Part shown: positions 49,827-59,765 of the stretch, piece by piece
Layout: every line of letters starts with the position of its first letter
How positions within the stretch are numbered: the first letter of the stretch is position 1
NCBI GenBank assembly: GCA_977017575.1
Contig: CDRNVI010000014.1
Coordinates: forward strand, 310,001 to 374,000
Direction of reading: 5' to 3'
DNA from: Paramoeba atlantica
Lineage: Eukaryota; Discosea
Length of the DNA: 64,000 nt
The notes under the pieces: model-generated
Database searches by the model: none
What the model saw: only the letters and a program-made list of their open reading frames with translations
Told to the model about the DNA's origin: nothing
Translations under genes and position numbers: made by a program

Positions 49827-51216
49827 TCATGTCTTTTTTCTCTACAATAAAAGTGAGAGCATGATGGGGACCACATATTTCACTCAAAACGTTTTCCTTC
49901 ATTGTGAAATCATACGTTTCTCGCGGTGCCATAGAACGCAATCTCACCTCAGTCAGGTGCGTTATGTCCTCACTCATTGAGTATGCGTATTCCAAAATGT
50001 CGCTTATAGGTGTGCTAAAAGGTACAGATATCACACTGCGTTGTCCGGAACGAAAACGCAACGCTACATTTATCCTTTTTTCGTCTTCGGGGGCTTGCAC
50101 AGAAAATTTCTCGCTTAGTTCGGATAGACGTTTCGCCTTCTGTTTTTGCCTGGAATCTGCCTCTCGCAGTTCCCTATTCAGGAGTTCAGCAGCTTTTTGT
50201 GTTTCCAATTCTTTTTGATCACGTTCGCGATCGGCTCGCAATGTGCTCAAATATTCTTCCTCCATATCTTCCCGCTCATATTGTCGATGCAGTGCAGCAG
50301 CTAACTCTTCGCTATGCTGGGGTGTAGTCGTGCGAGCACTTAATCGTCTGCGTGATGAGATGCCTCCCTCTAACTCATTCAAGGTCGCGTTATCCCCAAA
50401 GTTCTCCGCACTAGGAAAGGAATGAGTCGAAGCGGATTGCTTTAATTGCTGCACAGTTCGTGATATTCGTAGTAAAGAATCATATGGATCGGACGGACTA
50501 AATTCTTTAAAAAAGCATTCACAGTGTGTAGAGTCACCTTTGCCCGTTACTGCAAAGGCAAAAACACTAGGGGCGTGTAACATTTCTTCACGCGTATGTG
50601 CTTTTATGAGCGGGTATATCTTGGAATCTAAGGATGTAAGAGCAGAAAAGTCTCTTTTCCAATTTTCATCATGAACGTTGAGGACGCAAAGCACAGTGTT
50701 AGCTTTCAAAAATTGAAGCTCCGGTGATAGTGACCACGTAAGTGCAAAGTCTTGAGACTTCTTTTGAAGGTCGTTTAACACAACTAGTATTAATATGTCA
50801 AAGGATTGTAGAAATTGAAAACTGTTCTCTTCTCCAAAATTTATGTCGCGTGATTCCTGCAACAACGTTTCGCAAAGACAACTATCTTCCGGATTGTCAG
50901 CATCCGTTGAAACATGCACACTCTCATCTTGAACCGGAAGTCGTTCAGATTTACCGAGGTCCTGCGATCCGGCATCGGAGAGGGGGGGTGACTTAGAACC
51001 ACGTAGTTCTAGCACTGGCTTATCATTTTTAATGGAAAAGAGCCATGCGGTCATGTCTTCTTCGTCTTGTATGTCTTGCGGCAAACCGAAAATATCCTGC
51101 AATTCCGGGTCTATACCGGTGGTCGCCCATAATGCACATTTTATGTCATAGAGGCAGACCGGTTCTTCCAATGAAAGTGTTTCTAAGCGGCCCTCGTACA
51201 GCACGTGAATTCTCAT
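49819..51216 (-). CDS. UAS/UBX-domain protein (FAF1/FAF2-like p97 adaptor)
   Basis: The 465 residues show four parts. An N-terminal ubiquitin-like fold (about 1-72) begins MRIHVLYEGRLETLSLEE. A thioredoxin-like UAS domain (about 125-265) includes SFDILILVVLNDLQKKSQDF and ANTVLCVLNVHDENW. A charged coiled coil (about 300-375) is followed by a C-terminal UBX domain (about 380-462) with INVALRFRSGQRSV and the MAPRE loop, the position of the FPR motif that contacts p97/Cdc48. Proteins of this layout recruit p97 to ubiquitylated or lipid-droplet/ER clients. No hydrophobic hairpin is seen, so FAF1 is closer than FAF2. The gene is intact, with the start chosen at the first Met. Confidence 0.88.
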   Translation of the reverse strand: MRIHVLYEGRLETLSLEEPVCLYDIKCALWATTGIDPELQDIFGLPQDIQDEEDMTAWLFSIKNDKPVLELRGSKSPPLSDAGSQDLGKSERLPVQDESVHVSTDADNPEDSCLCETLLQESRDINFGEENSFQFLQSFDILILVVLNDLQKKSQDFALTWSLSPELQFLKANTVLCVLNVHDENWKRDFSALTSLDSKIYPLIKAHTREEMLHAPSVFAFAVTGKGDSTHCECFFKEFSPSDPYDSLLRISRTVQQLKQSASTHSFPSAENFGDNATLNELEGGISSRRRLSARTTTPQHSEELAAALHRQYEREDMEEEYLSTLRADRERDQKELETQKAAELLNRELREADSRQKQKAKRLSELSEKFSVQAPEDEKRINVALRFRSGQRSVISVPFSTPISDILEYAYSMSEDITHLTEVRLRSMAPRETYDFTMKENVLSEICGPHHALTFIVEKKDMNT

Positions 51217-51380
51217 GATTCTCTTCTTGATTAAAGTTTATGAGTTTTCTATCTTTTCTATTCAATGATGTTACTGTTGCATGTTATTTTTTCACTCAAT
51301 TTCTAAAATATTGATACAGAACATAGTATGTCGCGATAAATTTAGTAGATTATCATCAGCATTCCCTGTTCTTCTTTTAC

Positions 51381-51770
51381 CCTAAATGGATTGCCCGGGC
51401 TGCTCCGATTTTTCATGCACTGATAAGTGGTCCTATACTTTGCTTTGTATGGCAACTGAAGACAGCATCATATTCCAGATAAAAAATCATGCGCTTATGT
51501 AGGACGCTGTTACTTGTTCGAAAGGTCATGAGCCACGGATATGTACTCTTAAGGAAGAGCATTGGCTATGCTCCGATAGAAAGTGCCGCGGTAAAACTTT
51601 TTTGGAACGTCTTCTGACGGCCGCACATGTGCGCACCACACACCAGGTTTTCAAAGTCTTATGCGGTATCACTTCTGTAGCCGGCTACGGACCTCAACGG
51701 ATAACAGACTTGGGGCAACAGCGATCACTCGGCTGACAAACATCCCTTTGTATCGTGCTCTCGAACAATA
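51381..51770 (+). pseudogene. Second Merlin transposase N-terminal relic
   Basis: It is about 85% identical to 10,425-10,835 and again begins ATG GAT TGC CCG GGC TGC TC. It has several frame disruptions and lacks the catalytic domain. Confidence 0.65.
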
Positions 51771-51819
51771 AAATTCAAAAGAGTGAAAATCGAATTTTTT
51801 TCCAATTTTTTTCCAAAAC

Positions 51820-52480
51820 ATTTCAAAAAATTCCGTATTAAATGGGGGGTCAGGGGGGTCCGTATTAAAGGGGGGGTCACAGTATATTTCCGCACCCCGA
51901 GTTATATTGAAAAATGATCCCTTTTCCCATGAATCCCATGATATCCAACGATAGACCTCGGCAGGTGCCTATCCTAGCCCGAATCGAGCTCATTCGCCGA
52001 AGCGCAACCGCTTACCGACTCCTCTCGAGACTTCATCTCATAGCCAATCCAGACGTCAGTCCTTACCGTTCCCCCGTGTGTGATCCTCACTCCCTACTCA
52101 CCCGGTCCAGCAGTCGCTACCTCAACTTGGCCGGCACGACGGACGGTGCCCCCCCCTGGAAGAGCCTTAGGTCCCACCCGCGAGACCGCGTGTCCATTAC
52201 CCGGAAACACTGCTTCAAGGTGGAGGTTTGGCTGACTCTGGGCGGAGTTCCATTTTTCTTTCGCGGACCAGTTGTTGGCAGCATGCACGATGCATAAATT
52301 TACTGTGACCTCCCCCTTTAATCTTCACCCCCATCCCTCCCCCCTTTAATATACACAAAGAGCATAGAGAAGGTTCGTAAAGTGAGGCCTATGGGGTACA
52401 TATTTTTTGTGAGTGAGTTTTTTACGCTGGGGGCGGGGGGGCATATTATGCTACCGAAGTAGCAGCGCTGTTACCGTAGC
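51820..52480. other. Two C/G-tract element ends facing away from each other
   Basis: A right-hand end with ccgtattaaagggggggtca and cag at 51,855-51,881 and a left-hand end ctgtgacctcccccctttaa at 52,303 bracket a 420-bp segment with no recognised gene. The word ttaaaggggggg / cccccctttaat recurs on both sides. Confidence 0.5.
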
Positions 52481-52807
52481 AATGCTGCTGCTATGGAAGC
52501 ACTAAAGTACAAGTCGCTCCATGAAAGCAATAAATTGCAAACACATTGCTACCATGTGGTTGACGTCAAGCCTTCAGGTCTAAGCTTCTTCCACAGAAAG
52601 AGTATCTTTATCCCACGGAGACGATTGAAAAGAGATTCCACCCATTATCGCAATATTTCGATTGCGACGGTGGCGTACGGCAGCAACATTGGTTACATTT
52701 GTTGTGTCGCTTTCAGGGCTTGATTCGACGCTTCGTGCGTCAAGAGCGCCGTCTGTACTGCTGGGTGCTGCTGTGCTTGGAGTTTCTGATACAGTGGTTT
52801 CAAGATA
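52481..52807. other. No gene seen
   Basis: No recognisable coding sequence. A duplicate of tacagtggtttca precedes the next element. Confidence 0.4.
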
Positions 52808-53574
52808 CAGTGGTTTCAGTTGATCTTGCCCCCTCCTCGGAATTTTGATTTTTTTGATCCGTTTTTGCTCATCTTTGCAGCATTGGAGAGATCTCGTTCC
52901 CCTAGCGAAGAGCTTTGCCGCCTTTTTTTCATAGAGACCCCCTGGTGCCCCCTGGTTTCAAAAAGCACTGTTTTTGCGGAGTTTTTCTGTGTACACAACC
53001 ATTTTTTGCCACATTTTCCTGATTTTCTGTGTATTTTGCACTTGTAAGTACGAGTGATCGCGTTCTAAATTGATAATTTGAAAGCTCTATGTCTAGTACC
53101 CTTTCTATTGCCTAGTTCAATTTAGTCAACACCTCTACAATATGAAAATCAGATCCTCATTCCCCAAACAGGGGGGGGTACGTCGAACAATGTAAAGACA
53201 AAAGAGAAGACAACCCCACAATGTGTGCAACACAATTGATTCAATCCCAAATAGACTTCGAAGCGCGCTGCAAAACAATGGAAGCCATTCCGGATACTAC
53301 AGTATAGGATACTACAGTAGTTCTTTTCCTTCAGAGTTAAGTTTTAGACATAAAATCCGCTTTTTGTCTATTTTTCATAGGTAAAAAAATGTCATTTGTT
53401 TTTATTTTGGTCAACTTTCGGGTCACCCAGGGGGCACCAGGGGGTCTCTATGAAAAAAAGGCGGCAAAGCTCTTCGCTAGGGGAACGATATCTCTTCAAT
53501 GCTGCAAAGATGAGCAAAAACGGATCAAAAAAATCAAAATTCCGAAGGGGGGGCAAGATCAACTGAAACCACTG
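52808..53574. mobile_element. 767-bp TIR element
   Basis: Termini cagtggtttcagttgatctt and aagatcaactgaaaccactg are inverted and flanked by TA (52,806-52,807; 53,575-53,576). Inverted similarity extends ~170 bp, through ccccctggtgccccctgg. A third, direct copy of part of the arm follows at 53,580-53,690. No transposase is present. Confidence 0.88.
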
Positions 53575-53915
53575 TATCTTCCCCGCGCGGAAATTTGGTT
53601 TTTTTTATCCGTTTTGGCTCATTTTTGCAGCATTGGATAGATCTTGTTCTTCTGGTGAAGGGTTTTGCCGCTTTTTTTTGTAGAATTCACAAAATATTTC
53701 TGACATGACAGATACTCAAGTCCGCGTGCATCGACACCATTCTATTTCTATTCCTATTGCACAGCCCGTTTGTCCAACTAGGAATATGGCCTCACCAGAG
53801 AAGGCTGGTGCGCCCCTTCCAAGATTATTCTGGTGTCTGTTGTGCTCAGTCCGATCGAGAAAAGTCATAGAGCCCGCGACTGATTGGCGTGCACTAAGAA
53901 CACTGATGAACAATA

Positions 53916-54327
53916 CCCTAGTTGTCTAGTGTCTCGTTATCTTGACACCGGGTGGTTTACCACGAGAAAGACGGCTACCCTAGTTGTTTAGTGCCTTGGT
54001 GTATGTTGGCACAGGACAGGCTCTTTCCAAAAAGATTCTGGACACCCTAGGTCACTAAGTTATTTAGCGTCTCGTTTCGTTGGTGCTGCAATTTCAGACA
54101 GCGAAAGGGTACGCTCGCCCTAGTTCTTTAGCGTCTCGTTATGGTGACGCCGCGTGAGTTATCTCGGGAGGCTGGGGTCGCTGAGCCTCGTCCCGCCCCC
54201 GTACCGGGCGGTGTTATTCTCATTCTGCATTGTCAGAGTGACAATGTTGTGTGGTGCCTCGTTATGTTGGCACCGGGTATTGTCACCCGCTGGATCATGT
54301 TCACCCTAGTTTATTAGCGTCTCGTTA
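53916..54327 (+). repeat. Array of co-varying hairpins, ~63-bp period
   Basis: Units begin ccctagtt.ttta followed by a 5-bp stem, a ~10-nt loop (tcgttat..t) and the matching stem. Stems are GTGTC/GACAC (53,929), GTGCC/GGCAC (53,991), GCGTC/GGTGC (54,067), GCGTC/GACGC (54,131), GTGCC/GGCAC (54,254) and GCGTC/GACGC (54,317, interrupted by a MITE). Further hairpins such as cgggt..acccg and cattgtca..tgacaatg lie between them. A seventh copy is at 56,939. Confidence 0.8.
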
Positions 54328-54500
54328 CTATCTCCCCCATTTAAGAGCACCTCGTTTTCCGTGAAAAGTAAACGGGGGGAGGTCTGAATCGGCGCATAAA
54401 AAAATAGGCGCCGCTTCGCGGAGCCGGAGTCTGCATCTCGACTCTATGTGCGCTTAAACGGGGGAGTCTGACCGGGTGCGCTTGAGGGGAGGGGGGACAG
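54328..54500. mobile_element. Family C MITE inserted in a hairpin loop
   Basis: This is the reverse complement of 9,452-9,634. It includes the GC hairpin (54,407-54,425) with a neighbouring A run, and is flanked by TA (54,326-54,327; 54,501-54,502). Removing it restores a loop of exactly 10 nt between GCGTC and GACGC. Confidence 0.85.
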
Positions 54501-54610
54501 TATACGGACGCCGGATGAGTTAGCTCGGGAAGCTGGGATCGCTAAGTCCCATCATCCGACAAAAGTTGGATGCCTTGACTGATCGATACCATTGCTGATA
54601 TGTTGGAGAC
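54501..54610 (+). repeat. Continuation of the hairpin array
   Basis: It contains ggacgccggatgagtta followed by gctcgggaagctgggatcgc, which is repeated at 54,155 and 56,965 with few changes. The latter block also ends tcccatcatccga. Confidence 0.75.
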
Positions 54611-54614
54611 GGAA

Positions 54615-54690
54615 GGGCGTTAGCACATTTATAATGCATATCAACTGCACGTTTATAATGCATACTAAGCGGCACATTCAAATGCATATA
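54615..54690. repeat. Word cluster gcaca(t)ttataatgcata
   Basis: Three diverged copies of the unit seen at 31.1 and 43.7 kb, including the shared atactaagcggcacattca. Confidence 0.8.
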
Positions 54691-54717
54691 GCATTTTTTT
54701 TGAAAATGCCCCACATA

Positions 54718-55460
54718 CAGGGGTGCGGGTCTAAAGGTGGGGGGGTCTAAAATTCGTATAAGTTGTCCAATTTTGGAAAATCATAGCGCATTGGATAGCT
54801 CTCACAGAGTTGTATGTTTTAGGCGCATTAAAATCCTGTGATTTTATCGTACATATTTTTTGATACCATATTTCGGTCTTTTCCCTCGCAGAAATTACAT
54901 TTTTTACTAGAAAATGTCCCAAATGCGCGCTCGCTCGAGGACTTCCCGTGGAGCACTGAGCGATAGATCGTATTCTTCCCCCGCCCCCGTCAAAGAGAGT
55001 CACCGTATGCTTTTGGTGGCGGAATACGAGCGCACAGGATCGTACTCCGCTACAGCGCAGCACTTTGGTGTTCATGAGAACACAATAAAACGTTGGGTTG
55101 AACGTTTTACCCTTACGACGTGTTAACGGCATCCCGAGAGCGTGTCTCGACGGTGGTTACCCCTGCGTTCCTGGATGTGGTTCTCAAGCTTGTCGACGAG
55201 GGGTATCGCGACCTTTTACGGCGTAGAGAGCTGGAGCGAATTGTCTTTTGCAACCCAAATTACAGAACTTATTGACATCACTAAAGTATTGCAATATGTG
55301 TTTTTGACCCTTACATGAAAGGGGGGTACCCCCCAAACCCCGGAAGCTACCTATCCTAAAACATACAACTCTGTGAGAGCTATCCAATGCGCTATTGTTT
55401 TCCAAAACTGGACAACTTTTACGAATTTTAGACCCCCCCACCTTTAGATTCGCATCCCTG
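54718..55460 (+). mobile_element. Internally deleted Tc1-like element with ~108-bp TIRs
   Basis: Ends caggggtgcgggtctaaagg and its inverted partner at 55,441-55,460 are flanked by TA (54,716-54,717; 55,461-55,462). The arms match over about 108 bp with only a few differences. One short ORF remains inside. Confidence 0.92.
54914..55126 (+). CDS. Helix-turn-helix remnant of a Tc1-like transposase
   Basis: The 70 residues include a basic N-terminus and a homeodomain-like HTH (LVAEYERTGSYSATAQHFGV then HENTIKRWVERF). This would bind the element ends. The catalytic domain is deleted. A frame that keeps only the DNA-binding part could act as a repressor, but nothing shows that it is expressed. Confidence 0.6.
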   Translation: MSQMRARSRTSRGALSDRSYSSPAPVKESHRMLLVAEYERTGSYSATAQHFGVHENTIKRWVERFTLTTC

Positions 55461-55599
55461 TATATTGTTATAATATTAAGAATTGCAGGAACTCTTTGAG
55501 TGATACATGTAATAATGCGAAATCATTTTTAAATACCGTATTCACATGGGAATAAACGATGGATAATCATGTGTAACTCATTAAAACCCTAGCCGTATT

Positions 55600-56209
55600 T
55601 TTCAAGGCAAACAAACGCACAGTGAATGAACTCCCACCACTCTCTGACTCTCGCATTGGAAGATTTGTGGCTGAGAGTCAGGTTGGGGATACCATTGCAG
55701 TTCTATGGTCCTCGGACAAAGTGTCTCGTGGAGAAATGTGGAAGGGGGTCAAGATTGGTGACGAAAAAACCACTATGTTGGTAGACTATGGGAAATTCGG
55801 CGAGCTCACATTTCCTCCTACGAATGCGCGAGTGCATGGTGTAGAGAAGATCGCCACTGACCCTTACTCCGCGGCGATGGAACGGGTAGAAGGTCGAGAA
55901 ACCGGAACCTTTGAACCGCTGGAATTATCTACCTACGCTACGTTCATTGAGGGGGCCCCGGAGAAAGACATCACTCTCGTGTGCTTATCGGTCCAGATCA
56001 CAACACCCAATCACCAGTCTGAAAAGGATTCTGTTGCAAGGACGTTTTCTCGGCGTAGAGTAACCACTATATCTCCGTGCGCTAAAAGACATATTCGAGG
56101 CATCGTAAAACCCACCAAGATGCGAGAGAGAACCACCCCCAGTAGAGGCGAAGACAAGATAGATAAGATAAGATATCCCGTTTGGCCAACTAGAGCTATG
56201 AGATCGTAG
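55600..56209 (+). pseudogene. LINE ORF fragment with a barrel-like domain
   Basis: The frame (Met at 55,622, open upstream) contains VGDTIAVLWSSDKVSRGEMW...KTTMLVDYGKFGELTF. This aligns in spacing with KGDEVIVAWTFDRQSKLNVS...KVQVEYVGLQG of the LINE ORF at 63.2 kb. The pattern of short β-strands resembles a Tudor/SH3-like barrel. Downstream sequence is degraded. Confidence 0.5.
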
Positions 56210-56400
56210 CAGGAATCTCCGTTACAGAGAAACCTTTACGTCCGTCTGAGTCTCTTTTTAAGTGGGGCTGAGTAACCTCTCCGTTTAAGAGTACGGGCGT
56301 TAGAATCTCACCACCAAGAACTCATCAAGGGACGTAGAGTGAGGACGCACTCATTCACTAGCGATCCCAAAGGGGGCTACCGATGCCCTGAACAGGCCTA

Positions 56401-56928
56401 CCGGGCGTTACTTAATTACGGTTTTTACCTAATTACGGGTAATCTATTTAAGATTAAAACTGACATTTTAATTTTCCAAGTAAAATAGTTTTATGCGCCC
56501 TGTGACTGGAATATCAGGAAGCAGAAAGCCGCCTGGCCGAGGAATAGAGCGACTGGCATTCTTCGTGCAATGTGAAATGCGCCACTATGTTGCTGCATAG
56601 TATCAGATAATTGCATTACGAGGGGCTTGGAAACATTGTAGCTTGGATTCGGCTATGGGGAATGCAACGATGATGCGGATACCACTAGAAGAAAGCTACA
56701 ACGCACTTTCGAATCTACTGGGTAAAAGATGCACGATATTGATGATTGATTGTTATCGTCTCATTGATGTTGAAATTTGTTGCGGTCAATGCATAACCCA
56801 TTTTCCCTATTTACGGAATTTCTTAATTACGGTTACTCCCTAATTACGGTTAACCGATTTAAGGTTAAAATCGACGAACTTTTAACCTTTAACGTAATTA
56901 AGAAATTCCGTAATTAAGTAACACCCGG
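56401..56928. mobile_element. 528-bp TIR element with word taattacgg
   Basis: Ends ccgggcgttacttaattacg and cgtaattaagtaacacccgg are inverted and flanked by TA (56,399-56,400; 56,929-56,930). Subterminal copies of ctaattacggtt lie on both sides. The interior is unrecognised. Its removal restores cctagttattta, the start of a hairpin unit. Confidence 0.88.
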
Positions 56929-57020
56929 TAGTTATTTAGCGTTTTCTTTTGCTAGCGCCGGCCTTAGCTCGGGAGGCTGGGATCGCAAAGTCCCATCATC
57001 CGATGTGAATCGGACGCCCC
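56929..57020 (+). repeat. Seventh hairpin unit
   Basis: GCGTT (56,939) pairs with AGCGC (56,954) through one T-G wobble. It is followed by the same ggaggctgggatcgc...tcccatcatccga block as at 54.5 kb. Confidence 0.7.
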
Positions 57021-58270
57021 CGGAGAGGCGAAGCTTCGCACCTTAGGGCACACGACAAGGACCCATGCGATAGAGGAGATTCTCCTGCAATGGAGCTCGA
57101 TTCATGTTTGACGCAACCAACAGCAACCCAAACGCAGACAGCGTCCGCTGGAGCCGCCATTCATGAACAAACTCCCCCTTATTTCCCACTGTCGCATCAA
57201 CAAGGAACGTACCCAGCTAACAGGTGTGAAGAAGACGCTGCCTCAGCAGAAGTGAGCCACAAACAAAGGGAATATGGTTCCGCCGGCTCACAAGACACGC
57301 CCTTACCCTGCACTAGGGTCGACGCTCGAGAGTGCCCAGCCCAGGGATACTCATGGTGGAGTTTTTGGGTTGAGGGCACGTTCGTTGAATGTTCAACGAA
57401 CATTTTGTTTGTTTCGAACACTTTGTTTGTATGTTTTCTTTTCTTCCTCAGTTCGTTGAAGACTCAACGAACAGACACTCGGTTCGTTGAACATTCAACG
57501 AACGGTTTTCGGAAATTTCAACTTTTCAAAAAACGCTCGAAAACGAAAGAATGCTTTTTTTTAATAGAAAATATGGCTCCAATAGTCTTGAAAAGTGACA
57601 AAAAGCAGAAGGACGAGTTCCTCTACGGTCTTGCAGACCCCAGGTTCTCCATCGAGCCCTTATCCTTTCCTCCTCCCACTCCGTAGTTTCCAAGAAGATC
57701 ATAGGGCTCCTTGCAGATTCCCATGCGAGGAAGTCGGCGGCGGTACGCCTTCTGTTTTTTACCTCGCGCCTCCTCCTTCCTCTACGGTATGCCAGCAAGC
57801 CGCTCGAGCTAATTTCTCCTTCGGGAAACGTGGGGCGTTCGGGATGAACTGGTGCAACCCCCAGTTCGCCCCGAATAGCGGTAGCTCAGCTCCCCACGTG
57901 CCCGGGAAAGGATGTCCTTGGAACAGCGGAACAACGTACGTAGTCGCATCACTGTGATTGCGTATGATATCCGAACTCGTAAGAGCTCGGATGGTTCAGC
58001 GGCCAAGGTACATCTTCCCCCAAGCTATCTCGGCTTACTCCGGGGAGGCTACATCTCAAGTAGGGATAAATGCCTGTGTTTCTATCTTCTATCTCATGGC
58101 GGAGTTTACTACATGGCGGGTCGGGGCAAGCGGTGGAATTAAAGCAAAATTCGCCTTTACTAAAAAAAAAAGAAAGTCGTCCCCACTAAAAATAATTGTA
58201 TCTTTTTTTTATCGTATCATGTATTTCCACTTTTTCCTTTATTTTTCAGATTCAGACTCCTCAACTCCAA
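57021..58270. other. No recognised gene; palindromes inside
   Basis: A plus-strand frame 57,090-57,686 (198 codons) has no domain and changes composition midway, so it is not called as a gene. The stretch contains three long palindromes (57,380-57,503). The rest is unrecognised. Confidence 0.5.
57380..57503. repeat. Three 22-bp palindromes gttcgttgaa-nn-ttcaacgaac
   Basis: Copies are at 57,380-57,401, 57,451-57,472 and 57,482-57,503. The arms are conserved while the two central bases vary (tg, ga with one arm change, ca). They look like operator or transposase-binding sites. Confidence 0.85.
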
Positions 58271-58273
58271 CAC

Positions 58274-59177
58274 ATGCCCTGTAAAGGATGCAACGGTCTC
58301 GCTTGCCGAGGAAATCTCACTTTGAGCAAAGTTTCTGTGTGGAGCGAATCGAAATGCAGGGAGTGGTTAAGAACCCATAAGTTGGTGGCTCAGAAGGTTG
58401 TATGTTATAAAAGACTACACAAGGCGCCCTATGCACGTCACTGACGGGAAATGGAGGTGTACTAAAAAATGCAAAGGAATGTACGCCACCTTAGGACCTC
58501 TCGTACCTGGAAGGGCACAAAGAAGTGCAAAGCAAACATTAAAGTACATAATTTTGTACGTTCGTGGTGGACGACATTCGGATTCGGCAGCGGAGACAGA
58601 ACTTAGTCCGCAGACCATTGTGTCTCTAAGGCAATGGATGGATGGCATGATGGCCACAGCTCATGTTCGCCGACGTATCAGGAATCGCGGCAGCGTTGCT
58701 TCAATGCAATGCGATGAGACATTTTTTTCCGTACGGAAACGTCACCGAGGTTCTCATGGTGCAAGACGGGTGCGAGATGATGGTACAGAAGTTGCACAGA
58801 CAATTGCTGTGACTACTCGAGCGAACAAATTATCTGAAATGTTCATGGAAGTTGTACCTGATCGTAAGGCGAGCACGTTACTTCCTCGAATTGAAGATCT
58901 GGCGAGCGGGGGGAGGACACGAATTTGGACCGACGGGGCGCGTCACAATATCCGCCTTGGTGGACGCTACAAGTGGAATAGCGTGAACCACCGCCGAGAA
59001 TGGATAACAGAAGAGGGTGTCCACACGAACACTGTGGAGTGCGCGAATTCGGTGGCGAAGAAGAGACTTAATCGAGAAGGAAACGTATTAGGAAGGAAAA
59101 AGGATAAACGGGCAGATCGTGTGCAAGCCAATGCTGAAAATGCAACGGCAGCCTACGGTACAATGACGGCGATGTAA
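58274..59177 (+). CDS. Merlin (ISXO2/IS1595-like) transposase, one frameshift
   Basis: The N-terminal part (58,274-58,420) begins MPCKGCNGLACRGN and is in a different frame from the main ORF (58,398-59,177), so a single frameshift lies near 58,420-58,435. The main frame continues the zinc-ribbon region (WRCTKKCKGMYATLGP) and an HTH-like stretch. It then has a complete DDE triad: Asp in MQCDETFFSVRKRHRG, Asp in RIWTDGARHNI, and Glu in HTNTVECANSVAKK. Terminal inverted repeats were not identified. Two N-terminal relics of the family lie at 10.4 and 51.4 kb. Confidence 0.85.
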
Positions 59178-59314
59178 TGCTGCGCATCCTACAGAATCTA
59201 CAAGATCATTGTCATTGTATTCATTTGCAAGTCTTGTCCAAGTATTTAAGTCGAAAACTAGAAGCGGAAAGTGTTGATTTCATTGCACAAAATCTTTGAA
59301 AACCGGAAAAAAAA

Positions 59315-59765
59315 ATGTTTTTAAAAAAAGGCGAATTTTGCTTTAATTTAACCTGGCAAGCTTTCTATAACCACGTCGCTTGCCGGCATGGAAGCAGCAT
59401 TCCTACAGAGTGGTGGGAAGGGGAGGGTCGCTTCGTATGTTCCTCCTGCGGGCGTAACTATGATAAAACCAAGCGTTTATCTCACTCTCATAGCTGCCAA
59501 GCAACAAAGGCCTCCTCGCTACCCGAACCTCACGCCGAAACCCTTTCTGAGGAAGACAGCGCCACCCTGGTGGATGGAACCACGCAGCTCGAGCTTCCAT
59601 CTTTATCCACTATGTGCTCACTACCCCTTAGTACGTGCAAAGACATACCGCATCGATGCCGCCAGTTGTGGGGCGAAATTCTTACAGAGGCCTTGTTGTA
59701 TGTACTTGATAAATTAATGTTTCTTTCCCGGAGAGCAATTCTCCATGGAATGGCTAGGAAATATA
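59315..59765 (+). pseudogene. Zinc-finger N-terminal piece of a LINE-type ORF
   Basis: The frame has a C2H2/C2HC-like finger (RFVCSSCGRNYDKTKRLSHSHSC) preceded by ACRHGSSIPTEWW, and later LWGEILTEALLYVLDK. This order is typical of the N-terminus of RLE-type LINE proteins. The frame runs into transposon-end sequence at about 59,765. The same-strand LINE ORF resumes at about 62.5 kb, so the intervening element may have split one LINE (inference). Confidence 0.5.

Noticed and set aside
53916-54610. Integron attC-like cassette array
   Set aside because: Periodic hairpins recall attC sites, but the GTTRRRY core and an integrase are lacking, there are no cassette ORFs, and the context is eukaryotic.
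57090-57686. 198-codon plus-strand ORF
   Set aside because: Composition changes abruptly at the palindrome cluster, no domain is seen, and it is on the strand used by mobile elements.
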